Notes: generated by a model from the letters alone, not told the origin. A stretch of DNA of 54,433 nucleotides from Thioalkalivibrio sp. (GCA_011389655.1 JAABTX010000005.1:1-54433); one strand, 5' to 3'; positions 8,390 through 21,288 are shown, numbered from the stretch's first letter. A program made the numbers and translations.

Positions 8390-9241
8390 ATGACCCTCGA
8401 CGAGAACTGGTTCAGCGAGACCGATCAGGACATGGCCTTCTCCCTGCGCATCAGGGGCAAGCTGCACGAGGAGCAGACCCCCTTCCAGAAGATCGAGGTC
8501 TACGACACCGTCAGCTTCGGCAAGCTGATGGTGATCGACGGCTGCGTGATGCTGACCGACCGCGACAACTTCATCTACCACGAGATGATGGCCCACCCGG
8601 TGCTGTTCGCACACCCGAACCCGAAGAAGGTGCTGATCATCGGCGGCGGCGACTGTGGAACGCTGCGGGAGGTGCTGAAGCACGACTGCGTGCAGCGCGC
8701 GATCCAGGTGGACATCGACGAGCGCGTGACGCGGGTCTCCGAGCAGTTCTTTCCGCAGTTGTGCGAAGCCAATGACGACCCCCGGGCGGATCTGCGCTTC
8801 GACGACGGAATCGCCTACGTGAAGAACGCGGAGCCGGGCTCGATCGATGTGATCGTGATCGACTCCACCGACCCGGTCGGGCCGGCCGAGGGACTGTTCT
8901 CGACCCCCTTCTACAAGGACTGCCTGCGGGCGCTCGGGCGCGACGGGCTGCTGGTGCAGCAGAGCGAGTCGCCGCTGTTGCACACCGACAGCATCATCCG
9001 GCCGATGCACGACAGCCTGCGCGCGGCGGGCTTTCTGGACATGCTGACCCTGCACTTCCCCCAGGCGAGCTATCCCTCTGGCTGGTGGACCGCGACCATC
9101 GCGGCAAAGGACGCGACCGTGTGCTTCCACCGCGAAGAGGCCGCGGAGGAGCTAGGGTTCCACACCGACTACTACAACGCCGCGATCCAGCGCGCCGCGG
9201 CGGCAACGCCGGAGTTCTTCCGGAGAAAGCTGTTCGCTTGA
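8390..9241 (+). CDS. speE: Spermidine synthase (polyamine aminopropyltransferase)
   Basis: A 283-residue aminopropyltransferase. Motifs in order: QTPFQKIEVYDT, LDG-like VIDGCVMLTDRDNFIYHEM, the cofactor loop GGGDCGTLREV, and the catalytic IVIDSTDPVGPAEGLF with the Asp that activates the amine. It transfers aminopropyl from decarboxylated S-adenosylmethionine to putrescine in the cytoplasm. The usual G-G-G-D-G is GGGDCG here, a substitution of Gly by Cys in the dcSAM loop seen in some family members. The supplier of decarboxylated SAM, speD, is at 41559-42371 in the same window. The 3' end runs into repeats that separate it from the convergent ligA. Confidence 0.96.
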   Translation: MTLDENWFSETDQDMAFSLRIRGKLHEEQTPFQKIEVYDTVSFGKLMVIDGCVMLTDRDNFIYHEMMAHPVLFAHPNPKKVLIIGGGDCGTLREVLKHDCVQRAIQVDIDERVTRVSEQFFPQLCEANDDPRADLRFDDGIAYVKNAEPGSIDVIVIDSTDPVGPAEGLFSTPFYKDCLRALGRDGLLVQQSESPLLHTDSIIRPMHDSLRAAGFLDMLTLHFPQASYPSGWWTATIAAKDATVCFHREEAAEELGFHTDYYNAAIQRAAAATPEFFRRKLFA

Positions 9242-9277
9242 CCGGGTTCCGGCGCCGCGGGATCGCGGGATCGCGGG

Positions 9278-12545
<3,268 letters not shown>

Positions 12546-12567
12546 AGGAAAGACCTCTCGCGTTCCT

Positions 12568-15500
12568 TCAGGCTTCCGCCAGTTCCACGGCGGCGTCGAC
12601 GTCCACGCTCACCAGGCGGGAGACGCCGGGTTCGTGCATGGTAACGCCGATCAGCTGCTCCGCCATGGCCATGGTCGACTTGTTATGGGTGATGAAGATG
12701 AACTGGATCCGCTCCGACATCTCCTGCAGCAGCGCGCAGAAACGTCCGACATTCGCCTCGTCCAGGGGAGCGTCGACCTCGTCGAGCATGCAGAAGGGCG
12801 CGGGATTCAGCTCGAAGATCGCGAACACCAGCGCCGCGGCGGTCAGGGCCTTCTCGCCACCGGACATCAGATGGATCGTGGACAGGCGCTTGCCGGGCGG
12901 CCGGGCCATGATCGCGATGCCGGTGTCGAGCAGGTCGTCGCCGGTCAGCTCGAGACGGGCCTCGCCGCCGCCGAACAGGCGCCGGAACTTCTGCCCGAGG
13001 CCCTCGTTCACCCGGTCGTAGGTCTCGCGGAACAGCGCCCGGGTCTCCCTGTCGATCTTGTGCATCGCCTGCTCCAGCGTCTCCAGCGCCGTGAGCAGGT
13101 CGTCGTGCTGTTCCTTCAGGTACTCGCTGCGCTCGGTCAGGGTCCGCGCCTCCTCGATGGCGGCCAGGTTGATCGGGCCGAGCCGTTCGATCTTGCGGTC
13201 CAGCGTGGCGATCGCGTCCTCCCAGGCCTGCGGATTGGCATCGTCGGGAAGCCCGGTCGCCAACGCGTCCGGATCCACCCCGCTCTCCCCGAGCTGGGCG
13301 GCGAGCTGCTCCTCCTGCACGCGCAGCTCGCGCAGTTCCAGCCGCCGCTCCTCGCAGCCACCCCGGCCGGCCTCGACCTGTTCCCCGAGGTCGCGCAGTT
13401 CGGTCGCGAGAAGACGCAGCGAATCGTCGCAGGCATCCAGCGCCGCACGCGCCCGGGTCAGGGACTCCTCCGCCTGCTGCCGCTGCTGCAGCTGTTCCTG
13501 GAGCTCGCGGCGCCACCCGTCCAGCGGCGCCAGACGCCCGGTACGCGCCTCCTGGAGCTGCGCGAGGCGTTCACGGTCACGCTCGCTCTGCTGTTCCAGG
13601 CGTTCGCGATGCCCCTGCTCAAGCGCCAGCCGGTGCCGCGCCTCCTGCACGGCAAGCAGGGTTTCCGACGCCCGCTCGCGCGCCTGCTGCAGACGGGTGC
13701 GGGCCTGGTGCTGGCGCGACTGCGTCTCCCGGGTCCGCTGCTCCAGCTCGGACCTGTCCCGGTCGAGGTCTTCCAGGGCCTGCAGCGCCTCGTTGCGCTC
13801 CCGCAGCGCGTCATCGCGCTGTGCCTCGGCCCGGGCGCCCTCGCCCTCCAGTTCCGCGATCTCCCGGGACAGGCGCCCGCGCCGTTCCTCGGCCTGCTGC
13901 GCCCGGTCGCGCAGCCGCTGCAGCTGGCCCTCGAGACGGTTCGCCTCGCGCTGGCTCTCGCGCAGCGCCGAATCGACCTCCTCGAGTTCCGCTTCGGTCT
14001 GATGCATCGCCTCCCTGCGCGCCTCGAGTCCGGCGGCGCGCTCGGCCCCGCGGGCCTCGAGCTCGGCCGCCTCGCGTTCCAGCTGACGCTCCAGGCGCAG
14101 GCGCTCGATCACGCCCTCCACCTGAGGGTCGGGGTTGCGGTGCCAGAGCCAGCCCTGCCCGATCCAGGTGCCGTCGCGCGTGACCACGCTCTCGCCGGGG
14201 GCACACCGGCCCAGCCGCTGCCGGGCCTCGGGCAGTGAGTCGACACAGTACACGGTCGCCAGCCGGGCGCGCAGCACGTCCGGACCCCGCACCCGCGCGG
14301 CGAGTGAATCCGCCGGGCAGACGCGCGCATCCGGCGCCGGGTCCAGGGCCCGGAAGGCCGCCGCGGGCAGGCTGTCGGGCATCTCGGCGAGGGACATCAG
14401 CACGGCCTCGAACCACTGCCCCAGCACCACCTCCACCGCGGCCTCCCAGCCGGGATCGACGTCCACCTGCTCCGCGGCCCGTCGGCCGGGATCGACACCG
14501 CGCTCGCGGGCCCACTGCTCGAAGCGCTGCCGGTCCTCGTTCTGATCGCGGCCCGGCAGGATCTGCAGGGACGCGAGGCGTCCGGCGACCTCGCGGGCCC
14601 TCTGCTCCAGCTCGTGGACCTCTTCCTGACCGGCCTGGAGTTCGCGGCGTTCCTCCGCCAGGCGCTCGGCGAGACCGGCGCGACGTTCCTGCAGCGTCTC
14701 GTGACCCCGGCTCGCGGCCTCGAAGGCCTCCTCGGCCGTTGCGAGCGCCGCGTCGGTGTCTGCACCGGACAGACGGTCCTGCTCCTCCTTCAGCCTCTCG
14801 AGGCGCTGCCGCGCCTGCTGCAGCAGCTGATCGGCATGATCCATCCGCGTTCGCGCCAACTGCGCCGCCTGTTGCGGCTCGGCCATCGCCTGGTGCCAGG
14901 CGGTCCGGGCCTCCTGCGCCGCGTGCATGTCCGCATCCGCTGCCTCCGCCTCGCGCTCTGCCTGTTCCAGCGCACCGGCCGCGGTCTGCTGCTCCCGCTC
15001 GTGAGCCTCGATCGCGGCGTCGGCGCTGTCCACCCGGTGCATCGCATCCAGCGCCGCGCGCTCGGAGTCCCGGATGCGGGTCTCCAGCTCCCCCTGTTCC
15101 CGGGCCTCGCGCTCCAGTTCCTCCTCGGCGTGGCGGATCGACTGCTCGAGCCGGGACACCTGCGCCGACACGTCGTAGAACCGCCCCTGGGCCTCCTGCA
15201 GCGTCCGCTCCCGTTCCGCGCGCTGCGCCCGCTGCCGTTCGGCCTCGGTCTCCTTCTTCTGCGCGCGGGCCTGCAGTCCGGCAAGCGCGGTCTCCGCCTC
15301 GGCCAGGGCCTGCTGCTCGCGGCCGAGCCGCTGTTCCTGGGCGCGCAGGCGCAGCAGCAGCAGTTCCGCCCGCCGCTCGCGCCGGTTCGCCGCCAGTTCC
15401 TGGTAGCGCTCGGCGACCTCGGCCTGGCGGGTCAGGCGCGCCGCCTGCCGGTCCACCTCCTCGCGCACGTCGTCGAGACGCTCCAGGTTCTCGCGCGTGT

Positions 15501-16056
15501 GACGGATGCGGTTCTCGGTCTCCCGGCGGCGTTCCTTGTACCGCGAGATACCGGCCGCCTCCTCCAGATAGACCCGCAGCTCTTCCGGCCGCGCCTCGAT
15601 CAGGCGCGAGATCATGCCTTGTTCGATGATTGCGTAGCTGCGCGGCCCGAGGCCGGTGCCGAGGAAGAGATCGGTCACGTCGCGCTTGCGGGCGCGCAGC
15701 CCGTTCAGGTAGTACTTCGACTGCCCGTCGCGGGTCAGCGCGCGGCGCACCGAGATCTCCGCGTAACTCGCGTACTCGCCGCCGAGGCGTCCCTCGCTGT
15801 TGTCGAAGAAGAGCTCGATGCTGGCCTGGCCGACAGGCTTGCGCGTCGAGGATCCGCTGAAGATCACGTCTTCGCCCGAGTCGCCGCGCAGGTGTTTGGC
15901 CGAGGACTCGCCCATCACCCAGCGCACTGCGTCGATGGTGTTGGACTTGCCACAGCCGTTCGGCCCCACGATGCCCACCCGGTTGCCGGGCAGCACCAGC
16001 AGGGTCGGATCAACGAAGGACTTGAATCCGGCCAGCTTTATACGGGCAAGTCGCAC
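12568..16056 (-). CDS. smc: Chromosome partition protein SMC
   Basis: About 1162 residues with full SMC architecture: Walker A GPNGCGKSN in the N-terminal head, two long coiled-coil arms rich in Gln/Glu/Arg/Ala, a central hinge (roughly residues 500-640), and a C-terminal head with signature motif LMSGGEKALTAAALVFAIF and Walker B FCMLDEVDAPLDEANV. SMC dimers with ScpA/ScpB organise and segregate the chromosome. The GTG start at 16056 (VRLARIKLAGFKSFVDPT) was chosen because family members start here. An ATG at 16155 would add 33 residues without visible similarity and would abut queF. First gene of smc-zipA-ligA. Confidence 0.96.
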   Translation of the reverse strand: MRLARIKLAGFKSFVDPTLLVLPGNRVGIVGPNGCGKSNTIDAVRWVMGESSAKHLRGDSGEDVIFSGSSTRKPVGQASIELFFDNSEGRLGGEYASYAEISVRRALTRDGQSKYYLNGLRARKRDVTDLFLGTGLGPRSYAIIEQGMISRLIEARPEELRVYLEEAAGISRYKERRRETENRIRHTRENLERLDDVREEVDRQAARLTRQAEVAERYQELAANRRERRAELLLLRLRAQEQRLGREQQALAEAETALAGLQARAQKKETEAERQRAQRAERERTLQEAQGRFYDVSAQVSRLEQSIRHAEEELEREAREQGELETRIRDSERAALDAMHRVDSADAAIEAHEREQQTAAGALEQAEREAEAADADMHAAQEARTAWHQAMAEPQQAAQLARTRMDHADQLLQQARQRLERLKEEQDRLSGADTDAALATAEEAFEAASRGHETLQERRAGLAERLAEERRELQAGQEEVHELEQRAREVAGRLASLQILPGRDQNEDRQRFEQWARERGVDPGRRAAEQVDVDPGWEAAVEVVLGQWFEAVLMSLAEMPDSLPAAAFRALDPAPDARVCPADSLAARVRGPDVLRARLATVYCVDSLPEARQRLGRCAPGESVVTRDGTWIGQGWLWHRNPDPQVEGVIERLRLERQLEREAAELEARGAERAAGLEARREAMHQTEAELEEVDSALRESQREANRLEGQLQRLRDRAQQAEERRGRLSREIAELEGEGARAEAQRDDALRERNEALQALEDLDRDRSELEQRTRETQSRQHQARTRLQQARERASETLLAVQEARHRLALEQGHRERLEQQSERDRERLAQLQEARTGRLAPLDGWRRELQEQLQQRQQAEESLTRARAALDACDDSLRLLATELRDLGEQVEAGRGGCEERRLELRELRVQEEQLAAQLGESGVDPDALATGLPDDANPQAWEDAIATLDRKIERLGPINLAAIEEARTLTERSEYLKEQHDDLLTALETLEQAMHKIDRETRALFRETYDRVNEGLGQKFRRLFGGGEARLELTGDDLLDTGIAIMARPPGKRLSTIHLMSGGEKALTAAALVFAIFELNPAPFCMLDEVDAPLDEANVGRFCALLQEMSERIQFIFITHNKSTMAMAEQLIGVTMHEPGVSRLVSVDVDAAVELAEA

Positions 16057-16157
16057 GGATGAATGGGGCCCAGTGGGGGTATCGGGGTAGAATCTTACAT
16101 GGTTCGGCCCGGCGTGTTGCTCCGGCGCCATGAATCCGTCGCCTACAAGGATCACCC

Positions 16158-16562
16158 ATGCCCAGCCAGCCCGGCAAGACCCTGGACAGCTTTCCCAATC
16201 CGAGACCGGAACGCGACTACACCATCCACATGCGCATCCCGGAATTCACCTGCCTGTGCCCCGCCACCGGACAGCCCGATTTCGCGGAACTGCATCTGCA
16301 GTACGTGCCGGATGCGAACTGTGTGGAACTGAAGTCGCTGAAGAACTACATGTGGTCCTACCGCAACGAGGGCGCCTACCACGAGGCGGTCACCAACCGC
16401 ATCCTCGACGACCTGGTGGCGGCCGTGCAGCCGCGCTTCATGCGCCTGACCGCGGACTTCTACGTGCGCGGCGGCATCTACACCCAGGTCGTGGCCGAGC
16501 ATCGCGCCGAGGGCTGGCACCCGGCCGAGCCGGTGGTGCTGCCGCCCCCGGTGCGCCAGTGA
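16158..16562 (+). CDS. queF: NADPH-dependent 7-cyano-7-deazaguanine reductase QueF (short type)
   Basis: A 134-residue single-domain QueF like that of Bacillus subtilis. [17 protein letters not shown] contains the catalytic nucleophile Cys of the CPxTGQPD motif, and [20 protein letters not shown] is the QueF NADPH-binding signature, with the catalytic Asp within QPDFA. It reduces preQ0 to preQ1 in queuosine tRNA modification. Many Gammaproteobacteria such as E. coli instead have the longer two-domain type. It is divergent from smc and 34 bp ahead of the FGGY kinase on the same strand. Confidence 0.96.
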   Translation: MPSQPGKTLDSFPNPRPERDYTIHMRIPEFTCLCPATGQPDFAELHLQYVPDANCVELKSLKNYMWSYRNEGAYHEAVTNRILDDLVAAVQPRFMRLTADFYVRGGIYTQVVAEHRAEGWHPAEPVVLPPPVRQ

Positions 16563-16596
16563 GCCGGAACCGTGGCCTCGAGAGCGTGAACCGGCA

Positions 16597-17874
16597 TTGA
16601 TCCGCCACTGCATCGGCATCGACCTCGGCACCTCGGGAGTGCGCGCCGAGGTGCTGGGTCCGGACGGAGCGATCGTGGCCGGCCTGCGCCGGGCCTGGCC
16701 TGAAGCGGGCCGGGTCCCGGCGGATGCCGCGGCCTGGTGGCACGGCGTCCGCGCGCTGCTGCGTGATCTGGCGGGCCGGATGCCGGCGGAGCCGGTGGCC
16801 GTCGCGGTGGACGGAACCTCGGCGACCCTGCTGGCGACGGACGGGGATGGCGAAGCGCTCGGTCCGGCACTGATGTACGACGACGCACGGGCGGTGGAGC
16901 AGGCGCGCCTCCTGGCCGGCGTCGCGCCGCGCGATGCCGGAGTCCACGGCCCCGCCGCCTCCGCGGCCAAGCTCCTGTGGCTGCGCGACGACGACCGCCT
17001 GCGCAAGGCGGTGCACGTGCTGCACCAGGCCGAGTGGATCACCGGCCGCCTGCTGGGCCGATTCGACCGGGGTGACGAGAACAACGCGCTGAAGCTCGGC
17101 TACGACCCGGTGGCGGGTGCGTGGCCGTGCTGGTGGCGGGACCTGCTCGGCCCGCTGGCGGACCTGCTCCCGGAGGTCGTGCCGGCCGGAACGCCGCTGG
17201 GCCCGCTGGCGGGGTCCGCCGCCACCGAGACGGGCCTGCACCCGGACAGCCTGGTGGTTGCCGGCACCACCGACGGTGTTGCCGGATTCCTGGCCACCGG
17301 GGTGGACCGGCCCGGGATCGGCGTGACCAGCCTCGGCAGCACGCTGGTGCTGAAGCAACTCTGCGAGCGGCCGCTCTTCGATCCGGACGCGGGCGTCTAC
17401 AGCCACCGGGTGCTGGGCCACTGGCTGACCGGCGGCGCCTCCAACAGCGGCGGCGCGGTGCTCGCGGCCCACTTCGGTCCGGAGGAGATCCGGGGCCTTT
17501 GCGCGGGCATCGACGCCGAACAGGGCTCGGGCCTCGACTACTACCCGTTGAACCGTCCGGGCGAACGCTTTCCGGTCAGCGACGCGCGGCTGGCGCCGAG
17601 GCTCACTCCGCGTCCCGAGAGCGATATGCGCTTCCTGCACGGCCTGCTGGAGGGGATCGCCAGGATCGAGGCGGCCGGCTACGCGCGGCTGCAGGCGCTC
17701 GGCGCACCGGCGCTCGAGGCGGTCGCAAGCGTCGGCGGCGGTGCGGCGAACCCGCAGTGGACGGCGATCCGGGAGCGGGTGCTGGGGGTTCCGGTCCACC
17801 GCGCCGCGCACGAACAGGCCGCCCACGGGGCGGCCCTGCTGGCACGGCACGGGACGGTTGCCGCCGGGGTGTGA
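16597..17874 (+). CDS. FGGY-family carbohydrate kinase, short form
   Basis: A 425-residue member of the FGGY sugar kinase family. GIDLGTSGVRAEVL is the N-terminal phosphate loop, VAVDGTSATLLATD the second conserved segment, and ASVGGGAANPQWTAIRERVLGVPVHR the C-terminal ATP-binding region with GGG. It is shorter than typical xylulokinase or glycerol kinase (about 500). It resembles the short kinases of plants and cyanobacteria annotated as xylulose kinase-like, some of which were reported to act on D-ribulose. The substrate here is unknown. The start is TTG, the only start near the conserved N-terminus. It follows queF by 34 bp and is followed by a repeat array. Confidence 0.8.
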   Translation: MIRHCIGIDLGTSGVRAEVLGPDGAIVAGLRRAWPEAGRVPADAAAWWHGVRALLRDLAGRMPAEPVAVAVDGTSATLLATDGDGEALGPALMYDDARAVEQARLLAGVAPRDAGVHGPAASAAKLLWLRDDDRLRKAVHVLHQAEWITGRLLGRFDRGDENNALKLGYDPVAGAWPCWWRDLLGPLADLLPEVVPAGTPLGPLAGSAATETGLHPDSLVVAGTTDGVAGFLATGVDRPGIGVTSLGSTLVLKQLCERPLFDPDAGVYSHRVLGHWLTGGASNSGGAVLAAHFGPEEIRGLCAGIDAEQGSGLDYYPLNRPGERFPVSDARLAPRLTPRPESDMRFLHGLLEGIARIEAAGYARLQALGAPALEAVASVGGGAANPQWTAIRERVLGVPVHRAAHEQAAHGAALLARHGTVAAGV

Positions 17875-17884
17875 CCGCGTGGCC

Positions 17885-18410
17885 TGGGGTGAGCGGTCTC
17901 TGGTCGCGATGGCCGGGGTTTGATCGCGGATTGCACGGATCGCGGATCGCGGATCGCGGCTGGAAGCCGCTCCTACGAGGGGCTTGCCTGCGTGGGAGCG
18001 ACCTCTGGTCGCGATGGCCGGGGCCGGATCGCGGATCGCGGATCGCGGATCGCGGCTGGAAGCCGCTCCTACGAGGGACTTGCCCTGCGTGGGAGCGACC
18101 TCTGGTCGCGATGGCCGGGGCCGGATCGCGGATCGCGCGGATCGCGGATCGCGGCTGGAAGCCGCTCCTACGAGGGGCTTGCCTGCGTGGGAGCGACCTC
18201 TGGTCGCGATGGCCGGGGCCGGATCGCGGATCGCGGATCGCGGATCGCGGCTGGAAGCCGCTCCTACGAGGGACTTGCCCTGCGTGGGAGCGACCCCTGG
18301 TCGCGATGGCCGGGGCCGGATCGCGGATCGCGCGGATCGCGGATCGCGGCTGGAAGCCGCTCCTACGAGGGGCTTGCCTGCGTGGGAGCGACCTCTGGTC
18401 GCGATGGCGG
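17885..18410. repeat. REP-like family A array with 195-bp higher-order period
   Basis: Five copies of the hairpin GCGGCTggaAGCCGC start at 17956, 18052, 18151, 18247 and 18346 (give or take a few bases), spaced 96, 99, 96 and 99 bp. Alternate spacers differ by small GGATCGC insertions and by GGGGCTTGCCTGCG versus GGGACTTGCCCTGCG, so the true repeating unit is a 195-bp dimer. Each unit also carries a second, inverted hairpin GCGACCtctGGTCGC followed by GATGGCCGGGG. The array fills the space between the FGGY kinase and the convergent gene at 18413. The long open frames across it are artefacts. Confidence 0.93.
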
Positions 18411-18412
18411 CG

Positions 18413-18739
18413 TCAGGCGTGGCCGGAGGGGGTCTCCTCGTGATGGGCGTCCTTAAGCGAGCGCAGGGCCTGTTCGACCACGTCCTGCGCGAGTTTGCGC
18501 TTGAGCTCCGGGTTGGCGGGAATCATCTCGGTGCGTACCGCGATGGCCATTGCCAGGGCCTGCAACAGATCGCCGTTGTGCGTCTCGCCGAGGACCGCGA
18601 TCTCGTGGTTCAGGGTATACAGCAAGCGGTCCAGCAACTGGTAGACCCGGGTTGCAGAGCCGGTTTCGGGATGCAGTTCGAACTCGAAGGAGATCGCGTC
18701 GCCGGTGGGCGTGGTGAAACGGTAGGGAAGATGGTCCAT
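18413..18739 (-). CDS. Conserved hypothetical protein, 108 residues, next to ubiG
   Basis: A 108-residue soluble protein starting MDHLPYRFTTPTGDAISFEFELHPETGSATRV, with an alpha-helical middle (YQLLDRLLYTLNHEIAVLGE) and a charged C-terminus ending HHEETPSGHA. The ATG at 18739 is preceded by GGAGGA at a 5-base spacing, a strong ribosome binding site, which rules out the longer frame from 18787. It lies 28 bp downstream of ubiG on the same strand and is probably cotranscribed. No known domain was recognised and no function is proposed. No signal peptide or membrane segment is visible. Confidence 0.75.
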   Translation of the reverse strand: MDHLPYRFTTPTGDAISFEFELHPETGSATRVYQLLDRLLYTLNHEIAVLGETHNGDLLQALAMAIAVRTEMIPANPELKRKLAQDVVEQALRSLKDAHHEETPSGHA

Positions 18740-18767
18740 GGGGTTCCTCCAGATTCGGGTCCGAGGT

Positions 18768-19523
18768 TCAACGGCTTTCAGGCGCACGCGCCATCAGCAT
18801 GTAGTTGACCCCTTCGTAACGGGTCAGGCGCATCCTGCGCCGCAGGGGGTTCACGGCCACCCCGGAACGGGCGGTGACGCGCCAGCCGGCGGCCTCGAGC
18901 GGGCGGGTCATCTCGCGGGGCCGCACGAAGCGCCGCCACTGGTGCGTGCCGCGCGGCAGCAGGCGGAAGAGGTATTCGGCGCCGATGATGCCGGCCACAT
19001 AGGCGGCGAGTGTCCGGTTCAGCGTCGCCAGAACCAGGAAGCCGCCCGGGCGGACCTTCTCCATGCAGCGCTGCAGGAAGCTGTCGGGATCGAGCACGTG
19101 CTCGATCACTTCCATGTTCAGGACCACGTCGAATCCATCCTCTTCCAGGTCCTCCAGCGCGACATGCCGGTAGCGCACGTCGAGGCCACTCCCCTGGGCA
19201 TGCTGCCCGGCAATGATCAGGTTGCGCGGGGTCACGTCGATCCCGAGGACCTCCGCTCCGTGGCGCGCCATGCTCTCCGAGAGGATGCCGCCGCCGCAGC
19301 CGACGTCCAGCATCCGGAGCGCCGCGACCGGCTCGGAGGCCTCGGGATCGCGGCCCAGCTCCCGGGCGAGGTGCTCCACGATCCAGCCGGTGCGGACGCG
19401 GTTCAGCAGATGCAGCGGCCAGAAGGGCCCGTGCTCGTCCCACCAGGTCTCCGCGAGCCGCTGGTAGCGGGCGACCTCATCGGGATCGACGCTTGCCGCC
19501 TGGATCACGTCCGGTTCCGACAT
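18768..19523 (-). CDS. ubiG: Ubiquinone biosynthesis O-methyltransferase UbiG
   Basis: A 251-residue class I SAM methyltransferase. The N-terminal [26 protein letters not shown] is diagnostic of UbiG. The SAM motifs [25 protein letters not shown] and [15 protein letters not shown] follow. It performs both O-methylations in ubiquinone synthesis. The ATG at 19523 (MSEPDVIQ) has GGAGGGAGAG just before it; an in-frame ATG four codons earlier is also possible. Coq7 of the same pathway is encoded at 40663-41304. Confidence 0.96.
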   Translation of the reverse strand: MSEPDVIQAASVDPDEVARYQRLAETWWDEHGPFWPLHLLNRVRTGWIVEHLARELGRDPEASEPVAALRMLDVGCGGGILSESMARHGAEVLGIDVTPRNLIIAGQHAQGSGLDVRYRHVALEDLEEDGFDVVLNMEVIEHVLDPDSFLQRCMEKVRPGGFLVLATLNRTLAAYVAGIIGAEYLFRLLPRGTHQWRRFVRPREMTRPLEAAGWRVTARSGVAVNPLRRRMRLTRYEGVNYMLMARAPESR

Positions 19524-19645
19524 CTCTCCCTCCATCCGTGGCCAATGGGCACACAGCCGTTTCGGCCCGTCGCCGCGTGCGAAGTTCACCCCGGATGCGG
19601 ACATTGCGGCGGAAGGCGGCCATGGGCCTCTGGCAGAATGGCCGC

Positions 19646-20428
19646 ATGAAGCGGTTCCGCTCCAAGGGACGCACCCGCCGCCCGCGGCACCGCAGGCGCG
19701 CGCCACTTGCGCGCAGCGTGCTGCGAGTCGTCGTGCTGACGCTGGGGGTGCTGGTGGCCCTCCTCCTGCTCCTGATCCTGCTGCTGCGCTGGGTCGATCC
19801 GCCGTATTCGATGTACATGCTGAGCCCGGCGTCAGGTCCGATCGCGCCCTCCCTGCGCCATACCTGGCAACCGATCCACGCGCTGCCGCTCCATGTGCCA
19901 CTGGCGGTGGTCGCGGCCGAGGATCAGCGCTTCCCCCGGCACCGCGGCTTCGACTGGGAGTCCATCCAGGAGGCCGTGAACGCGCGCCTGCAAGGGGCAC
20001 GCCTGCGCGGCGCGAGCACGGTCAGCCAGCAGACCGCGAAGAACGTCTTCCTCTGGCACGGCAGAAGCCTGACCCGCAAGCTGCTGGAGGCCGGTCTCAC
20101 CACCGCCGTCGAAGTGCTGTGGCCGAAGGCACGCATCCTCGAGGTCTACCTTAATGTGGCCGAATGGGGCCCGGGCATCTTCGGCATCGAGGCCGCCGCG
20201 CAGTACCACTTCGGCATCCCGGCCCGGCACCTGAGCGCTGAACAGGCCGCACTGCTGGCGGCGGTGCTGCCCAATCCGCGCGTCTATTCGCCCTCCCGAC
20301 CCTCCGGAAACGTGCTCGAGCGGGCACGCTGGGTCGAGCGCCAGATGACTCAGCTCGGCCCGGACTGGCTGGCGCCGCTGCAGCTTGGATCCGGCCCCGC
20401 GGCAGGGGTGCGCACGGATCGGCCCTGA
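19646..20428 (+). CDS. mtgA: Monofunctional peptidoglycan glycosyltransferase MtgA
   Basis: A 260-residue membrane-anchored glycosyltransferase 51. After a basic N-terminus ([18 protein letters not shown]) one transmembrane helix spans about residues 30-52. Catalytic motif 1 is [18 protein letters not shown] with the essential Glu, motif 2 is [15 protein letters not shown], motif 3 is [13 protein letters not shown], and motif 4 covers [19 protein letters not shown]. It polymerises lipid II into glycan strands. The ATG at 19646 is preferred because upstream codons lack similarity. It is divergent from ubiG. Confidence 0.95.
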   Translation: MKRFRSKGRTRRPRHRRRAPLARSVLRVVVLTLGVLVALLLLLILLLRWVDPPYSMYMLSPASGPIAPSLRHTWQPIHALPLHVPLAVVAAEDQRFPRHRGFDWESIQEAVNARLQGARLRGASTVSQQTAKNVFLWHGRSLTRKLLEAGLTTAVEVLWPKARILEVYLNVAEWGPGIFGIEAAAQYHFGIPARHLSAEQAALLAAVLPNPRVYSPSRPSGNVLERARWVERQMTQLGPDWLAPLQLGSGPAAGVRTDRP

Positions 20429-20595
20429 TCCGGTGGGCCGTGCGGAGACTGCCCGGGACGTCTTCGGCCAGCATCGGCGATCGCGCCCGACCCCGAGCCA
20501 CCCCGGGGATCCGGTCGAGGGCGAGGGTACCGGACATCCCACGAAGCACGGGCGGGAAACGGCGCCCGCTGCCGGTATCGGATAGATTGGATGGC

Positions 20596-21288
20596 ATGGG
20601 CAGGCTCCTGATCATTCTGATTCCACTCATCCTCCTGGCCACCTACGGACCCGGCTGGTGGGTCCGCAGGACGATGGAGAAGTACAGCGAACCGTCCGAT
20701 CGCTACGATGGCACCGGCAGCGAACTCGCGCGCCATCTGCTCAACCACCGGGGTCTGCACGACGTGTCCGTTGAGGTCGCCGAAGGGCAGGGTGATCACT
20801 ACGACCCGGAGGCCCGTGCGGTGCGTCTCTCGGGGGGCAATTACCACGGGCGCTCGCTGACCGCGGTAACGGTGGCGACGCACGAGGTGGGGCACGCGGT
20901 GCAGCACGCCGAGGGTTATGCCCCGCTGCGTCTGCGCGGGGAACTGGTGCGGTGGGCGGCGAGCGGCCAGCGCCTGGGCGCCTTCCTGATGCTCGGGATC
21001 CCGGTGATCACCATCATCACGCGTCACCCCGCGCCCGGTGCGATGTTCCTGCTCGCCGGACTGCTGTCAATGGGACTGGCCGCGATCGTCCACCTGGTGA
21101 CGCTGCCGACGGAGCTGGACGCCAGCTTCGGGAGGGCGATGCCGATGCTGCGCGAGGGCGGCTACCTGCATGAGACGGACTACCCGCACGCCGAACGCAT
21201 ACTGAAGGCCGCTGCCTATACCTACGTGGCCCAGTCGCTGATGAGCCTGCTGAATATCTGGGCCTGGCTGCGCTTCCTGCGCCGCTGA
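20596..21288 (+). CDS. Membrane zinc metallopeptidase, YugP family
   Basis: A 230-residue membrane protein with N-terminal helix (LLIILIPLILLATYGPGWW), a soluble part with YDPEARAVRLSGGNYHGRSLTAVTVATHEVGHAVQHAEGY, two central membrane segments (about residues 137-178) and LPTELDASFGRAMPML. HEVGH is the zinc-binding catalytic motif, and the downstream ELDAS Glu is the likely third ligand, as in the YugP (neutral zinc metallopeptidase) family. The physiological substrate of this family is poorly known. The start at 20596 has a weak ribosome binding site. It follows mtgA by 167 bp and is convergent with the min operon. Confidence 0.85.
   Translation: MGRLLIILIPLILLATYGPGWWVRRTMEKYSEPSDRYDGTGSELARHLLNHRGLHDVSVEVAEGQGDHYDPEARAVRLSGGNYHGRSLTAVTVATHEVGHAVQHAEGYAPLRLRGELVRWAASGQRLGAFLMLGIPVITIITRHPAPGAMFLLAGLLSMGLAAIVHLVTLPTELDASFGRAMPMLREGGYLHETDYPHAERILKAAAYTYVAQSLMSLLNIWAWLRFLRR

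Noticed and set aside
15957-16155. Longer SMC start at 16155
   Set aside because: The added 33 residues show no similarity and the start would abut the divergent queF start.
17885-18410. Repetitive secreted protein encoded by the array
   Set aside because: All frames are open because of repeat composition; no start signal, and unit lengths differ (96 and 99 bp).
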